Shown here: one piece after another, positions 1-8,785 of the stretch
Layout: the number at the start of each line of letters is the position of its first letter
How positions within the stretch are numbered: position 1 is the first letter of the stretch
DNA from: Chromatocurvus sp046260765
Lineage (GTDB): Bacteria; Pseudomonadota; Gammaproteobacteria; Pseudomonadales; Halieaceae
Direction: 5' to 3'
DNA length: 64,000 bases
Assembly: GCA_046260765.1 (NCBI GenBank)
Contig: JBHEOO010000002.1
Span: 1 to 64,000, forward strand
Program-made: the position numbers and the translations under genes
The notes under the pieces: generated by a model
The model's input: only the letters and a program-made list of their open reading frames with translations
Database searches by the model: none
What the model was told of the DNA's origin: nothing

Positions 1-180
1 CAGGCGGGTGTCGCCAAGCGCACGTTGGAACGCCTGGAGGCGGGGCAGTCGTCGCAATTGGTCACTCTGGTTCGTGTGCTGCGGGTGCTGAATGCCACGG
101 CCGGGCTCGATAGCCTGATTCCTGAGTCCGGGGCCAGACCGATGGACCTGTTGAAACGAAAGGGCAAGGCCCGACAACGG
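1..180 (+). pseudogene. HipB-type XRE antitoxin, 3' remnant
   Basis: This is the tail of a helix-turn-helix antitoxin cut by the window edge. Reading frame 1 gives AGVAKRTLERLEAG, the recognition-helix part of an XRE/HipB fold, then a C-terminal tail ending PMDLLKRKGKARQRA, which resembles the end of HipB partners of HipA kinases. The frame has no stop where a HipB should end. It runs straight into HipA-coding sequence read in another frame, so the natural stop and the start of hipA have been deleted together. Upstream sequence is outside the window, so the antitoxin N-terminus cannot be judged. Loss of the partner kinase N-terminus makes the module non-functional as a toxin-antitoxin pair. 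Confidence 0.7.
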
Positions 181-182
181 GC

Positions 183-812
183 GCCGGGGCAAAAGCGGTT
201 ATCGCCTGGAGTCCCCAGACCAACGAAGTGCGCTCTGGCCAGGTCCAGGCCGGCGACGGATTTGAATACTGGCTGCTCAAGTTTGACGGCGTCAGCGGCA
301 ACAGGGACAAGGAGCTGGAAGACCCGAAAGGCTACGGGTTGATCGAATATGCGTACTACCTCATGGCGCTTGCGTACAGCTACGAGCAGGCCTTACTGGT
401 CATGCGGCAGCTGCAGCTGCCGGTGCAGGCGGTCGAGCAGCTGTTCCGGCGCATGGTATTCAACATTGTGGCGCGCAACCAGGATGACCACGTGAAGAAT
501 ATTGCCTTCCTGATGAACAGATCAGGCGAGTGGTCGCTGTCGCCGGCCTTTGATATGACCTACAGCTTCAATCCTGACGGTGCGTGGACGGCGAGTCATC
601 AGATGACGATGAACGGGAAGCGCGAGAATTTTACAATGGCGGACTTCCAGGCCTGCGCAAGGGCGGCCTCGATGAAACGGGGACGCGCCGCAAGCATTGT
701 TGCTGACGTCCAGGCCAGGGTATCGGAATGGGGATCGTTTGCGCAGAAGGCAGGCGTGCCTGATTCGGTCAGCGAAAAAATTCAGCATACCCTGAATCTG
801 AAACCCTTTTGA
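183..812 (+). pseudogene. HipA-like kinase toxin remnant with two internal deletions
   Basis: Frame 3 from about position 183 reads AGAKAVIAWSPQTNEVRSGQ and continues to a TGA at 810-812. This is HipA-family sequence: the kinase stretch (WLLKFDGV, ELEDPKGYGLIEYAYYLMA) and the C-terminal part with RRMVFNIVARNQDDHVKNIAFLM, which carries the catalytic Asp/Asn region, followed by the SLSPAFDMTYS metal-binding segment. HipA proteins are about 400-450 residues; only about 209 codons remain. The N-terminal subdomain is missing at the junction with the HipB remnant. A second deletion joins YYLMA directly to AYSYEQ, removing roughly 60 residues expected between them (recalled family comparison). No plausible start codon with a ribosome binding site precedes it. 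It is called a decayed gene. Confidence 0.75.
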
Positions 813-928
813 AATATTGAATCCTGGCATCCCGTCCAGGCCTTGAGGGGCTACTACCCTCTAGCTGCACTAATGCACATTTTCCGCGTGTGCTCACGCA
901 CAGACGATCTCCCGTCCTAACACCGATC

Positions 929-1240
929 TTGAGCGAAGGCGATCGGGAATTCTCCATCTCAGGGACTGGCAGCAGCGACCAGGATTTTGACAGTGGCACC
1001 TTCGGCGTGACCGGTGACATGGGCTGGTTTCTGCAGGACCACGTGGTTACCGGTGTTCGGCAGAGCGTCAACTACGCCAGTATCAAGGGTGAACGCATCG
1101 ACAATGACTTCTGGAATGGCTCGACCCGCGGCTACGTCAACTATCAGTTCATGGACGATCGCGCGCGTCCCTTCGTCGGCGCCAGCTTCGTCGGCGCCAG
1201 CCTCGGCGGCGTCTACGGTGACGGCGTCAAGGACAGCGCA
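929..1240 (+). pseudogene. Outer-membrane beta-barrel protein fragment
   Basis: Frame 2 encodes alternating amphipathic strands typical of a small outer-membrane barrel: EFSISGTGSSDQDF, GVTGDMGWFLQDHVV, GVRQSVNYASIKG and YVNYQFMDDRARPFVGAS. No signal peptide precedes it; the sequence before about 929 looks unrelated, so the 5' end is gone. The 3' end stops being barrel-like at about 1240, exactly where the first copy of a 14-bp palindrome begins. A perfect 15-bp tandem duplication (1172-1186 and 1187-1201) duplicates the residues FVGAS. Family identity beyond a generic OmpA/opacity-like barrel cannot be given. Confidence 0.55.
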
Positions 1241-1244
1241 AAAA

Positions 1245-1464
1245 CGTTTCCGCGGAAACGCGCATCTGGCCCGGTTGCCACAATCGAGCCATCAGCATGA
1301 GTGTCCGGTCGGGGATGGCGAGCACTACGCTTTCACCGGTACACTGTTTATGTTGACCGTGGTGATGTGCGTGGCCATTTTTACCGCCGCCGTGGGTATG
1401 TGGCTGCCCTTGGTAGGGTAGGTTGAGGGAGGCACTCACAGTGAAAATGCGTTTCCGCGGAAAC
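1245..1464. repeat. 205-bp spaced pair of the palindrome GTTTCCGCGGAAAC
   Basis: The 14-bp perfect palindrome GTTTCCGCGGAAAC occurs at 1246-1259 (extended to 16 bp, 1245-1260) and again at 1451-1464. The first copy coincides with the point where the barrel fragment loses coding character. The second lies 33 bp upstream of the S9 peptidase start. Between them is a short open stretch (about 1317-1421) whose C-terminal part is strongly hydrophobic (TLFMLTVVMCVAIFTAAVGM), like a single membrane helix, with no recognisable family. The arrangement could be a small non-autonomous element with palindromic ends or a pair of operator-type sites; the sequence alone does not decide. Confidence 0.5.
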
Positions 1465-1496
1465 ATTCTCCCTGCCTGAAACCTATCGGGAATCCC

Positions 1497-3563
1497 ATGC
1501 GACTAGTTTCCTTTCTATTTCCTGTTCTTATCCTTGCGGCCTGTAGCGAGGCAAACCAGAGTCCGTCGAGTGCACCACCAGAGGAGACAGACATGCCCAC
1601 GTCACAATCGGTAGAGCCCTACGGCAGCTGGCCGTCACAGATCACCGCCGAATCCCTGGTCGAGGGCAGCCGCGGGTTGGGTGCCCCGCACCGGGATGGT
1701 AAATACCTGTACTGGCTGGAATCCCGGCCCGAGCAGGGCGGACGCATGACGATCATGCGCTGGCGCGAGGGCGGCGAGCCGGAGGAACTGCTGCCGGAAC
1801 CGTTCAACGTGCGCAGTCGCGTGCAGGAATACGGCGGCGGCAGTCTGCTGGTGGCGGGTGGCCGACTGTGGTTCAGCAATTACGCAGATCAGCGCCTGTA
1901 CAGCTTTACGCCGGGCGAAGCGCCGGTTGCAGTCACCCCGGAGGCCGAACTGCGCTTTGCGGGCTGTCGCCTGGACTCCGCGAGGGAAAGGCTGATCTGC
2001 ATTCGCGAGGACCACCGCGGCCCCGGCGAGCCGGTCAACAGCCTGGTCGCCCTGCCGCTCGACGCCATGAGCGAGGGTGAGGTGCTGTTCTCGGGTACAG
2101 ATTTTGTCTCCGCCCCGCGACTGTCTGCAGATGCCAGCCGCATTGCCTTTACCACCTGGATGCACCCCAACATGCCCTGGGACAACACCCGCCTGCACAG
2201 TGCGGGTTTCAATGCCGATGGCCGGCTTGAGGGCCTGGTTATACACAATCCGGAGGGCGCGGAGTCTGTCATCGACCCCCAGTTCAGCGGCGATAACCGC
2301 CTTTTCGCGCTGTCCGACCGCGACAACTGGTGGCGTCCCTACGCGGTCGAGGGTGAGACATTCACCGCAGTGCCAACGGGCCTCACGGAGGTGGAGATCG
2401 GCGGCCCGGACTGGTCGATTGACCATCATTACTATCACTTTCTGCCCTCCGGCGACATGCTGGTCAGCGCGCGGCGCGGCAGCGTGGAGACGCTGCATGT
2501 GCTCGACGGCAAGGGCGGCCAGCGGCAGCTGGACACGGGCGCGGTGTCTTACAGCGCCCTCGCCATTGATGGCGACCGCCTGTATGTCACTGCAGGTTTT
2601 GCCAAACAGCCCACCGCGCTGATCGCGATCGACCTACAGGGCAACATACTCAAGACGCTGCGCCGTTCGAAGGATCAGGGGCTGGACCAGGACTGGGTGC
2701 CCGGGTACCGGCAGGTCAGCTTTCCGGTGAAGGATGACGCGGTCGCGCATGGGGTCTACCTGGCGCCGCAGAATCCGCATGCTCAGCCACCGGAAGGCGA
2801 GGGGCCGGAGGGCGAGGCACCGCCGTTGATCGTCAGCGTGCACGGTGGGCCAACGGCGTCTGCCGGGGTCAGCTACAACCCGGGGCACTACTACTGGACC
2901 AGTCGCGGCTTTGCCATTCTCGACCTCAACTATCGGGGCAGCACAGGCTTCGGACGCGAGTATCGCCAGGCGCTCTATGACAACTGGGGAATAGCGGATG
3001 TGCAGGATGCCGTCGCCGGTGCGAACTGGCTGGCGGAGCAGGGGCTGGCGGACCCTGCGCGCCTGATCATCCGCGGCGGCAGCGCCGGCGGCTACACCAC
3101 GCTCGCCGCGCATGCTTTCCACGATACCTTTGCGGCGGGCGCCTCCTACTTTGGCGTTTCCGATATCGAGGCGCTGGCGAAGGAGACCCACAAGTTCGAG
3201 TCGCGCTACCTCGACCAGCTGATCGGGCCCTACCCGGAGCGCCGCGACCTCTACGTTGAGCGCTCACCCATTCACCACCTGCAGGGCTTCAAGGCACCAA
3301 TGATTCTGCTGCAGGGCCTGGATGACCCTATCGTGCCGCCGAATCAGTCCGAGGCGATTTACGAGGCACTGAAAAACAGCGGCATCCCGACCGCGTACAT
3401 CGCCTACGAGGGCGAATCACACGGTTTCCGCCGGGCGGAAAACCAGATCTCCTCGCGCGAGGCTGAACTATATTTTTACGGTCGGGTTCTGGGCTTCAAG
3501 CCGGCAGATGAGCTGCCGGCGATAGCGATTGACAACCTCGCGGAGGCCGAAAAATCGCGTTGA
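1497..3563 (+). CDS. S9 family (prolyl oligopeptidase-type) peptidase, lipoprotein
   Basis: A predicted secreted serine peptidase of the dipeptidyl/acylaminoacyl-peptidase type, 688 residues, which would hydrolyse short peptides at the cell envelope. The first 16 residues form a lipoprotein signal with lipobox LAAC (Cys16), so the mature protein is likely lipid-anchored. Residues ~40-400 form a seven-bladed propeller-like region; the C-terminal third is an alpha/beta hydrolase with GGSAGG (nucleophile Ser529), LDDPIVPP (acid about Asp610) and ESHGF (His642). The start ATG follows GGGA at 5-nt spacing. It precedes a divergently oriented deacetylase and a TonB-dependent receptor, suggesting nutrient capture. 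Exact substrate is unknown. Confidence 0.88.
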   Translation: MRLVSFLFPVLILAACSEANQSPSSAPPEETDMPTSQSVEPYGSWPSQITAESLVEGSRGLGAPHRDGKYLYWLESRPEQGGRMTIMRWREGGEPEELLPEPFNVRSRVQEYGGGSLLVAGGRLWFSNYADQRLYSFTPGEAPVAVTPEAELRFAGCRLDSARERLICIREDHRGPGEPVNSLVALPLDAMSEGEVLFSGTDFVSAPRLSADASRIAFTTWMHPNMPWDNTRLHSAGFNADGRLEGLVIHNPEGAESVIDPQFSGDNRLFALSDRDNWWRPYAVEGETFTAVPTGLTEVEIGGPDWSIDHHYYHFLPSGDMLVSARRGSVETLHVLDGKGGQRQLDTGAVSYSALAIDGDRLYVTAGFAKQPTALIAIDLQGNILKTLRRSKDQGLDQDWVPGYRQVSFPVKDDAVAHGVYLAPQNPHAQPPEGEGPEGEAPPLIVSVHGGPTASAGVSYNPGHYYWTSRGFAILDLNYRGSTGFGREYRQALYDNWGIADVQDAVAGANWLAEQGLADPARLIIRGGSAGGYTTLAAHAFHDTFAAGASYFGVSDIEALAKETHKFESRYLDQLIGPYPERRDLYVERSPIHHLQGFKAPMILLQGLDDPIVPPNQSEAIYEALKNSGIPTAYIAYEGESHGFRRAENQISSREAELYFYGRVLGFKPADELPAIAIDNLAEAEKSR

Positions 3564-3574
3564 AACGTAGCGAC

Positions 3575-4603
3575 CTACACTGCGTTTTGCCGGGCCCAGC
3601 GCGCCACCTGTGCATGGGTACCAAACCATGCGCCGCCCAGGGAGCGCGCGTGCTTGATCAGTTCATCGATGATCCAGATGCGTGAGCGGTGACCGATGAC
3701 GTGCGGGTGCATCAGCAGCTGGAACACGTCGCCCTCGGCGGCGGCCGCCTCCAGCTCGCGTCGGAAGATGCCGAAGACGTCGTCGGGCGACAGCAGCGGA
3801 CGCGCACTGGTCCGGTTGAAACTCAGGTAGACCGCATCATCGCGCACCCACTCTACCGGGACCTCCACCAGGCCTCCTGTATTTTCACCATTCATCAACA
3901 GCTCATAGCAGCTGTCGTCCGCCATCAGTGAGCTGTCGTACTCCAGACCCATTTCGGCCACCAGCTCAATTGTGTTGGCGCTGAGATCAAAGTTGGGTGA
4001 GCGATGCCCCACCACTTTTTCCCCGGTAACATCCTCCAGCACCTCGCGTGCGCGGCGCATCAGCTCGTGCTCGGTGGCCCGGTCGAGCTTTGAGTTGTTG
4101 GCATGAATCCATCCGTGCATCCCCACTTCATGACCACCCCGCACAATCTCCCGCGTCTGGGGTTTGTCCATCAGCGCAACGACGGCGGGCGTGAAAAAGG
4201 TAGCGGGCACCCCCTGGGCATCCAGCACTTCGAGAATACGCGGAACCCCGACCCGCCTGCCGCGTTGACCGCCAGCGAGGGCGCCCGGGGCCGTATTGCC
4301 ACCGGCGAGACTCGATACCTCATGATCGCAGTCAAAGGACAATGCAAAAGCAAAACGAGCACCACCCGGCCAGGCTGCAGGCTTGAGCTGACGTCCGGCG
4401 CGCACGCGATCAACCACGCTGTTCCAGTCATCCTCGGTGAGCTCCCAGGGCCGGGTCAGTCGCTCCTGCAGGGTGCCACCCGCCTCCTCGAAATAGCCCA
4501 CTTTCGGGCGCGCGCCCTGCGCTGACGTCGTCTGGCTCACGCCGAGAAGACCGCCTGCGGCGGCGGCCGCACTCATATTTTTCAGGAATTCACGTCTGCT
4601 CAT
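3575..4603 (-). CDS. Tat-exported polysaccharide deacetylase family protein
   Basis: A carbohydrate esterase family 4 / NodB-type protein of 342 residues. The N-terminus MSRREFLKNM followed by a hydrophobic stretch is a twin-arginine signal, so it is exported folded. The NodB fold is visible from about residue 75: FALSFDCDHE (metal/catalytic Asp motif), HEVGMHGWIHANNS (His-rich metal motif), VVGHRSPNFDLS, and a late LLMHPHVIG. It probably removes N-acyl or related groups from a glycan or another amide. The upstream in-frame extension was rejected because the ATG at 4603 has AAGGAG ideally spaced and begins the Tat motif. It converges on the S9 peptidase and diverges from the TonB-dependent receptor. 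Confidence 0.85.
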   Translation of the reverse strand: MSRREFLKNMSAAAAAGGLLGVSQTTSAQGARPKVGYFEEAGGTLQERLTRPWELTEDDWNSVVDRVRAGRQLKPAAWPGGARFAFALSFDCDHEVSSLAGGNTAPGALAGGQRGRRVGVPRILEVLDAQGVPATFFTPAVVALMDKPQTREIVRGGHEVGMHGWIHANNSKLDRATEHELMRRAREVLEDVTGEKVVGHRSPNFDLSANTIELVAEMGLEYDSSLMADDSCYELLMNGENTGGLVEVPVEWVRDDAVYLSFNRTSARPLLSPDDVFGIFRRELEAAAAEGDVFQLLMHPHVIGHRSRIWIIDELIKHARSLGGAWFGTHAQVARWARQNAV

Positions 4604-4876
4604 TCTGTCTGGCTCCTTTTCTAACAAAGCGGCGATGCGCGTGTTTGAGCGTCGAGTTGTTCTTTTTGCGCCCAATTGTTCGCATACAATACATTTTTTA
4701 TTGACACCCGTGAAACATTAGCCCACATTTTGAAATATTACACGTTCAATAAAGCACCAAGATTCGGGGTAAACAGAAGAAACGTAACGCTGGCCGGCTG
4801 GCGTGATCACTTCATGTTTGACGGCTTTATGTCTTCGAGGAAGGAAAATAAACAACTGACAAGAGGGATGAAACGC

Positions 4877-7813
4877 ATGAAACACACGCCATCACCATTA
4901 GTAAGCGCCGTACGTCAGGCTCTATTTGCCGGCGGCGCACTCGCGCTTTCGACCCAGATACCGACCGCCATCGCGCAGAATGCCGGCGAAAATCTCGTTG
5001 AAGAGGTCGTCGTCACGGGTTCACGCCTGCGCCGTGACCGGGACTTCCTCGATGTGAGCCCGGTCCAGACCATGGACATGGAGCAGATCCGCATGTCCGG
5101 CAACGTGACGCTGGAAAACACGCTTAACCGCCTGCCGCAGCTGGTGCCCGACAACACCAGCTCGACCAACAACACGGGCGGCTCCGGGGTGCTCTCGGCC
5201 AACCTGCGGGGGCTGGGCGCCACGCGAACACTCGTGCTCGTAGATGGCAGACGCTTCATGCCGGCTGACGTAACCGGCCTCGTCGATCTCGCGACCATTC
5301 CTGACATGCTGATTGAGCGCGTTGAGGTGGTCACCGGCGGCGCCTCTGCCGTCTACGGCTCTGACGCCGTGGCCGGCGCGGTCAACTTCCTGCTGCGGGA
5401 TGACTTTGAGGGCATGGAACTGCGCTACCAGTATGGTGAAACCCAGCGTGGCGATGGCGAGACCGACAAGCTGGATTTCATCATGGGCGCCGTGACTGAC
5501 GATGGTCGCGGCAAGGTGACCCTCGCCGGCTCCTACACCAAGCGCGACCTCATTCGACTGGATGCCCGCAGTTTTTCACGTCAGCCGCTGATACCAAACG
5601 CGGCCGGGGAGTTTCAACCCTTCGGCTCTGGAAACATCCCCGGAGGCCTGATTGGCCTGAGCCCGGCACAGTTCCCCCAGATTCAGGGGGTAGATCTCAG
5701 CAATGCCGACGGCTCCTGCGGCAGCTCCATTCAGGGCGTTCGCTTTGGCGCGAACAGCAACCCGGCGCCGTTCTGCCGGATCTCGGATCAGTTCAACTAC
5801 GCCGCAGACAACTTCATGCAACGGCCGCTGGAGCGCTTTCAGATCACCGGATTAGGTAGCTTCCAGCTCAACGATCGCGTAGAAGCCTATGGGCAATTGT
5901 TCTACACCAAGAAGGAAAATGCCTTCCAGCAGGCGCCCGAGGCGGTGTCGCCAACCAGCTTCGGTCAGGAGAACGGCACGGTTCTGATACCGAATGCCGA
6001 CACCAACCCGCTGTTCTCCGACCCATTACGCGCGTTTTTCTCTGACAACCGCGACTTTTTCGACCCCGATGGCGATGGCGTCTATACCGTGCGCAACACC
6101 GGGCGACGCTTTCTCGAATTCGGTTCCCGTACCGTGACCTATGAAACAGATTCCTTCATGATGACCGGCGGTTTCCGCGGTGACTTCGAGTTCGCAGACA
6201 ACACCTGGAGCTGGGACACTTTCTACCAGTATTCCCGCGTCGACGAAGCCAGGACCAATTCCGGGCTGCTGTCTCGTTCGCGGCTGACGCTGGGCCTCGA
6301 CGCAGTGGTCGTAGACGGCCAGCCGGAATGTCGACTACAGCTGCTTGGCTGCGTTCCGGTGAATATCTTCGGGACGGATGCGTTAACACCCGAAATGTCC
6401 AACTTCCTTCAGGTCGATGCCCGCACGAAGGAGCAGTTCACCCGCCAGGTTGCCGGCGCCTCTATCGCGGGAACGCTGTTTGAACTTCCCTCAGGACCGG
6501 TGGCAACCGCGTTTGGCGTCGAGTGGCGCAAAGAGGAATTCAGCTCCACACCGGACTCGGTCCAGCTGTCTGGCGACCTGGTATCGCAGGCCGTAGCGCC
6601 GACCATCAACAGCGGCGACTTCGACATTTTTGAAGTATTTGCAGAAGCGCGAATTCCTCTGCTGAATGACCTGCCTGCTATCAAGAGCCTTGCGCTCGAA
6701 GGCGCCGTTCGCCACGCAGATTACTCGACCATCGGTACTGCGACAGCGTGGAGCGGGTCGCTGGACTGGGAAGTCAACGACTGGGTTCGTGCCCGGGCAG
6801 GTCTGAGCCGCGCTATTCGTGCACCCAACCTGAATGAGCTCTACAGCGCGATACGCTCCGGGTTTGTCGGCGGTGCGGATCCCTGCCTGGCCGATCGCAA
6901 CCCCACTGACGCGCAGAAGTCCCTGTGTGTCCAGCAGGGTGTCCCGCAGGAGTTTGTAGACTCCCTGCAGGTTGGCGCCAGCCAGGGCTTCCAGGTGGTC
7001 ACGGGGGGCAACCTCGACCTGTCGGAGGAAACATCGGACACGCTCACGGCAGGGCTCGTTCTCATGCCGCCGAGCCTACCGGGACTGTCACTGTCGCTGG
7101 ACTATTACAGCGTGGAGGTGGATGACGCAATCGACCTGGTCAGCGGACAGGTCCTGGTCAACACCTGCTTCGATTCGCTTGATGCCAGTGGCCTTGCGTG
7201 CCAGTCCATCCGGCGTTTGAGTTCCGGCAATATCGACACCGTTAACGCACCGCTGCTCAACGTGGCAAAGCGCAAAGTTGACGGCATGGACCTTCAGATA
7301 GGGTACAGCTTCGATGACCTGCCGCAATACCTGTCACTGCCGAACCATGGCGCAACGCTCGATCTCTCGCTGGTCAGCTCATGGCAGTTCACTAACGAGA
7401 CACAGCCGCTGGCGGGTCAGCCCACCATCGACTGCGCCGGCTTCTATGGTGGTTCCTGCTCCAGTGGCACGGTAAGAATCAACCCGGACCACAGGGCGTT
7501 ACTGCGCGCGAACTGGCGCAGTGGGCCTCTGCGCATCACGCCGGAGCTTCGCTTCATCGGCGCGCTTGAACTGGCCGAAGATGCCCTCGCAAACCCCAAT
7601 GGGGATCAGGGTTCTGTGTACTACGTTGACCTGACGGCCGGTTATGATGTCACCGACACCATCCAGATTTATGGTGGTATCAACAATGCGCTCGACAGAG
7701 ATCCGCCGATCTTCGGCTATCGCGACGGTGGCAACACGAACACTAACGTGCAGCTGTTCGATCCCATTGGTCGCACCTTCTTCCTCGGTGCAACGATGGC
7801 CTTCGGGGGCTGA
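4877..7813 (+). CDS. TonB-dependent outer-membrane receptor
   Basis: An outer-membrane active transporter of about 978 residues. A signal peptide (to about AIAQN) precedes a TonB-box-like EEVVVTGSRL, the plug domain (LENTLNRLPQ, LRGLGATRTLVLVDGRRF, IERVEVVTGGASAVYGSDAVAGAVNF) and a long 22-strand barrel ending in the aromatic-containing GRTFFLGATMAF. ATG 4877 is preferred over ATG 4868 because GAGGG lies 9 nt upstream of the former and directly abuts the latter. The plug sequence is of the type common in marine and sphingomonad-like gammaproteobacteria; ligand class cannot be read from sequence. Position beside an exported deacetylase and peptidase suggests uptake of oligosaccharide or peptide fragments (inference). 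Confidence 0.92.
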   Translation: MKHTPSPLVSAVRQALFAGGALALSTQIPTAIAQNAGENLVEEVVVTGSRLRRDRDFLDVSPVQTMDMEQIRMSGNVTLENTLNRLPQLVPDNTSSTNNTGGSGVLSANLRGLGATRTLVLVDGRRFMPADVTGLVDLATIPDMLIERVEVVTGGASAVYGSDAVAGAVNFLLRDDFEGMELRYQYGETQRGDGETDKLDFIMGAVTDDGRGKVTLAGSYTKRDLIRLDARSFSRQPLIPNAAGEFQPFGSGNIPGGLIGLSPAQFPQIQGVDLSNADGSCGSSIQGVRFGANSNPAPFCRISDQFNYAADNFMQRPLERFQITGLGSFQLNDRVEAYGQLFYTKKENAFQQAPEAVSPTSFGQENGTVLIPNADTNPLFSDPLRAFFSDNRDFFDPDGDGVYTVRNTGRRFLEFGSRTVTYETDSFMMTGGFRGDFEFADNTWSWDTFYQYSRVDEARTNSGLLSRSRLTLGLDAVVVDGQPECRLQLLGCVPVNIFGTDALTPEMSNFLQVDARTKEQFTRQVAGASIAGTLFELPSGPVATAFGVEWRKEEFSSTPDSVQLSGDLVSQAVAPTINSGDFDIFEVFAEARIPLLNDLPAIKSLALEGAVRHADYSTIGTATAWSGSLDWEVNDWVRARAGLSRAIRAPNLNELYSAIRSGFVGGADPCLADRNPTDAQKSLCVQQGVPQEFVDSLQVGASQGFQVVTGGNLDLSEETSDTLTAGLVLMPPSLPGLSLSLDYYSVEVDDAIDLVSGQVLVNTCFDSLDASGLACQSIRRLSSGNIDTVNAPLLNVAKRKVDGMDLQIGYSFDDLPQYLSLPNHGATLDLSLVSSWQFTNETQPLAGQPTIDCAGFYGGSCSSGTVRINPDHRALLRANWRSGPLRITPELRFIGALELAEDALANPNGDQGSVYYVDLTAGYDVTDTIQIYGGINNALDRDPPIFGYRDGGNTNTNVQLFDPIGRTFFLGATMAFGG

Positions 7814-7825
7814 CAACCCCGGCAG

Positions 7826-7877
7826 AAAGCCATGGCGGTGACACCCGGGCGATGCTCTTTCGCCCCGCCATGGCTTT
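7826..7877 (+). terminator. Strong inverted repeat after the TonB receptor
   Basis: AAAGCCATGGCGG (7826-7838) and CCGCCATGGCTTT (7865-7877) are perfect 13-bp inverted arms. The loop itself contains a nested GGGCGA/TCGCCC stem. It begins 13 bases after the receptor stop codon, so it probably ends or protects that transcript, but there is no T-tract, so intrinsic termination is not certain. Confidence 0.5.
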
Positions 7878-8004
7878 GAACTACCTTTCCTAAGGCCAGG
7901 CATGATCAAGGCCTGCCTCAACCTCGTTGAGGACGGCGATACCCGAAGCCTGCTCATCCCGAGAAATTAAGCGACGTCATCATGCATTAATGTAAGATAC
8001 AAAG

Positions 8005-8244
8005 ATGAGAACCATCGATGACCTACCCGAAGAACAGATTGAAGTGCTCAAGCAGTTGAGCAGGAAATCGCGTTTGTCGCGCGCCGAGCTCGTCCGCCGC
8101 ACTATCAGTGAATATATACAGCGTCACCACTCGCAGTCTCCCGAAGACGCCTTTGGCGTCTGGGGTCAGCAACCGCGCGACAGTCTCGACTATCAACGCG
8201 AAATGCGGGACGAATGGGGATCATGGCCGCCGGCATGGCACTGA
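8005..8244 (+). CDS. CopG/ribbon-helix-helix antitoxin-like protein (orphan)
   Basis: A 79-residue ribbon-helix-helix protein: MRTIDDLPEEQIEVLKQLS forms the beta strand and first helix, SRAELVRRTISEYIQ the second. The C-terminal tail (DAFGVWGQQPRDSLDYQREMRDEW) is the type that in VapB-like CopG antitoxins wraps a PIN-domain toxin. No PIN toxin follows; the next gene is yaeQ, overlapping by 10 nt. There is no Shine-Dalgarno sequence; a TAAGAT hexamer ends 6 nt before the ATG, so the message may be leaderless. It could survive as a solitary regulator or be the relic of a lost toxin-antitoxin pair. Confidence 0.75.
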   Translation: MRTIDDLPEEQIEVLKQLSRKSRLSRAELVRRTISEYIQRHHSQSPEDAFGVWGQQPRDSLDYQREMRDEWGSWPPAWH

Positions 8245-8780
8245 AATCCTCCGTCTTCCGTCTCACACTGCAGCTCGCTGACCTCGATCGACAGATCTAC
8301 CGGGATTTTCCCCTGACCGTGGCAAGGCACCCATCGGAAACCGATGCGCGCATGATGCTTCGCGTGCTCGCGTTTGCGCTGCACGCCGATGACCAGCTGA
8401 CCTTCGGACGCGGCATCAGCACTGATGATGAGCCGGACCTGTGGCTGCGAGCGCTGAACGGCACCATCGAAACGTGGATCGAACTGGGCGCGCCGGATCC
8501 AGACCGGCTGCGCAAGGCCTGCGGGCGAGCGGATCGGGTTGTGCTCTACGCCTACGGGGACCGCGCTCTGCCCGTGTGGCTGAAAAAGCACGAGACGGTA
8601 CTCGCACGACTCGACAGGCTTAAGATTCTGCAGGTGAGGGACGCCGACATGCAGGCGCTTGCAGCGATCTTCGCACCCGGCATGACACTGCAATGCACGG
8701 TGACCGAGGGAGAGGCGCTGCTTGTCAGCGGCAATACAACATTCACCGTCGCACCAGAAAAGCTGCTGCCACAGCGCTGA
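8235..8780 (+). CDS. yaeQ: YaeQ family protein
   Basis: A 181-residue member of the YaeQ family, a PD-(D/E)XK nuclease-like fold protein of uncertain function (an E. coli homologue was linked to suppression of RfaH loss). The start MALKSSVFRLTLQLADLDRQ is the conserved family N-terminus, which is why ATG 8235 is preferred over in-frame codons at 8214 and 8223. Visible family motifs include RHPSETDARMMLRVLAFALHA and GISTDDEPDLW. Length matches the usual 180 residues. It overlaps the CopG gene stop by 10 nt, implying co-translation. Confidence 0.85.
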   Translation: MALKSSVFRLTLQLADLDRQIYRDFPLTVARHPSETDARMMLRVLAFALHADDQLTFGRGISTDDEPDLWLRALNGTIETWIELGAPDPDRLRKACGRADRVVLYAYGDRALPVWLKKHETVLARLDRLKILQVRDADMQALAAIFAPGMTLQCTVTEGEALLVSGNTTFTVAPEKLLPQR

Positions 8781-8785
8781 ACGTT

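Noticed and set aside
1299..1421. Possible small membrane protein between the two palindromes
   Set aside because: A hydrophobic stretch exists but there is no start with a ribosome binding site and no family; recorded only as part of the repeat entry.
4603..4675. N-terminal extension of the deacetylase
   Set aside because: The Tat motif must be near the N-terminus, and AAGGAG precedes the inner ATG.
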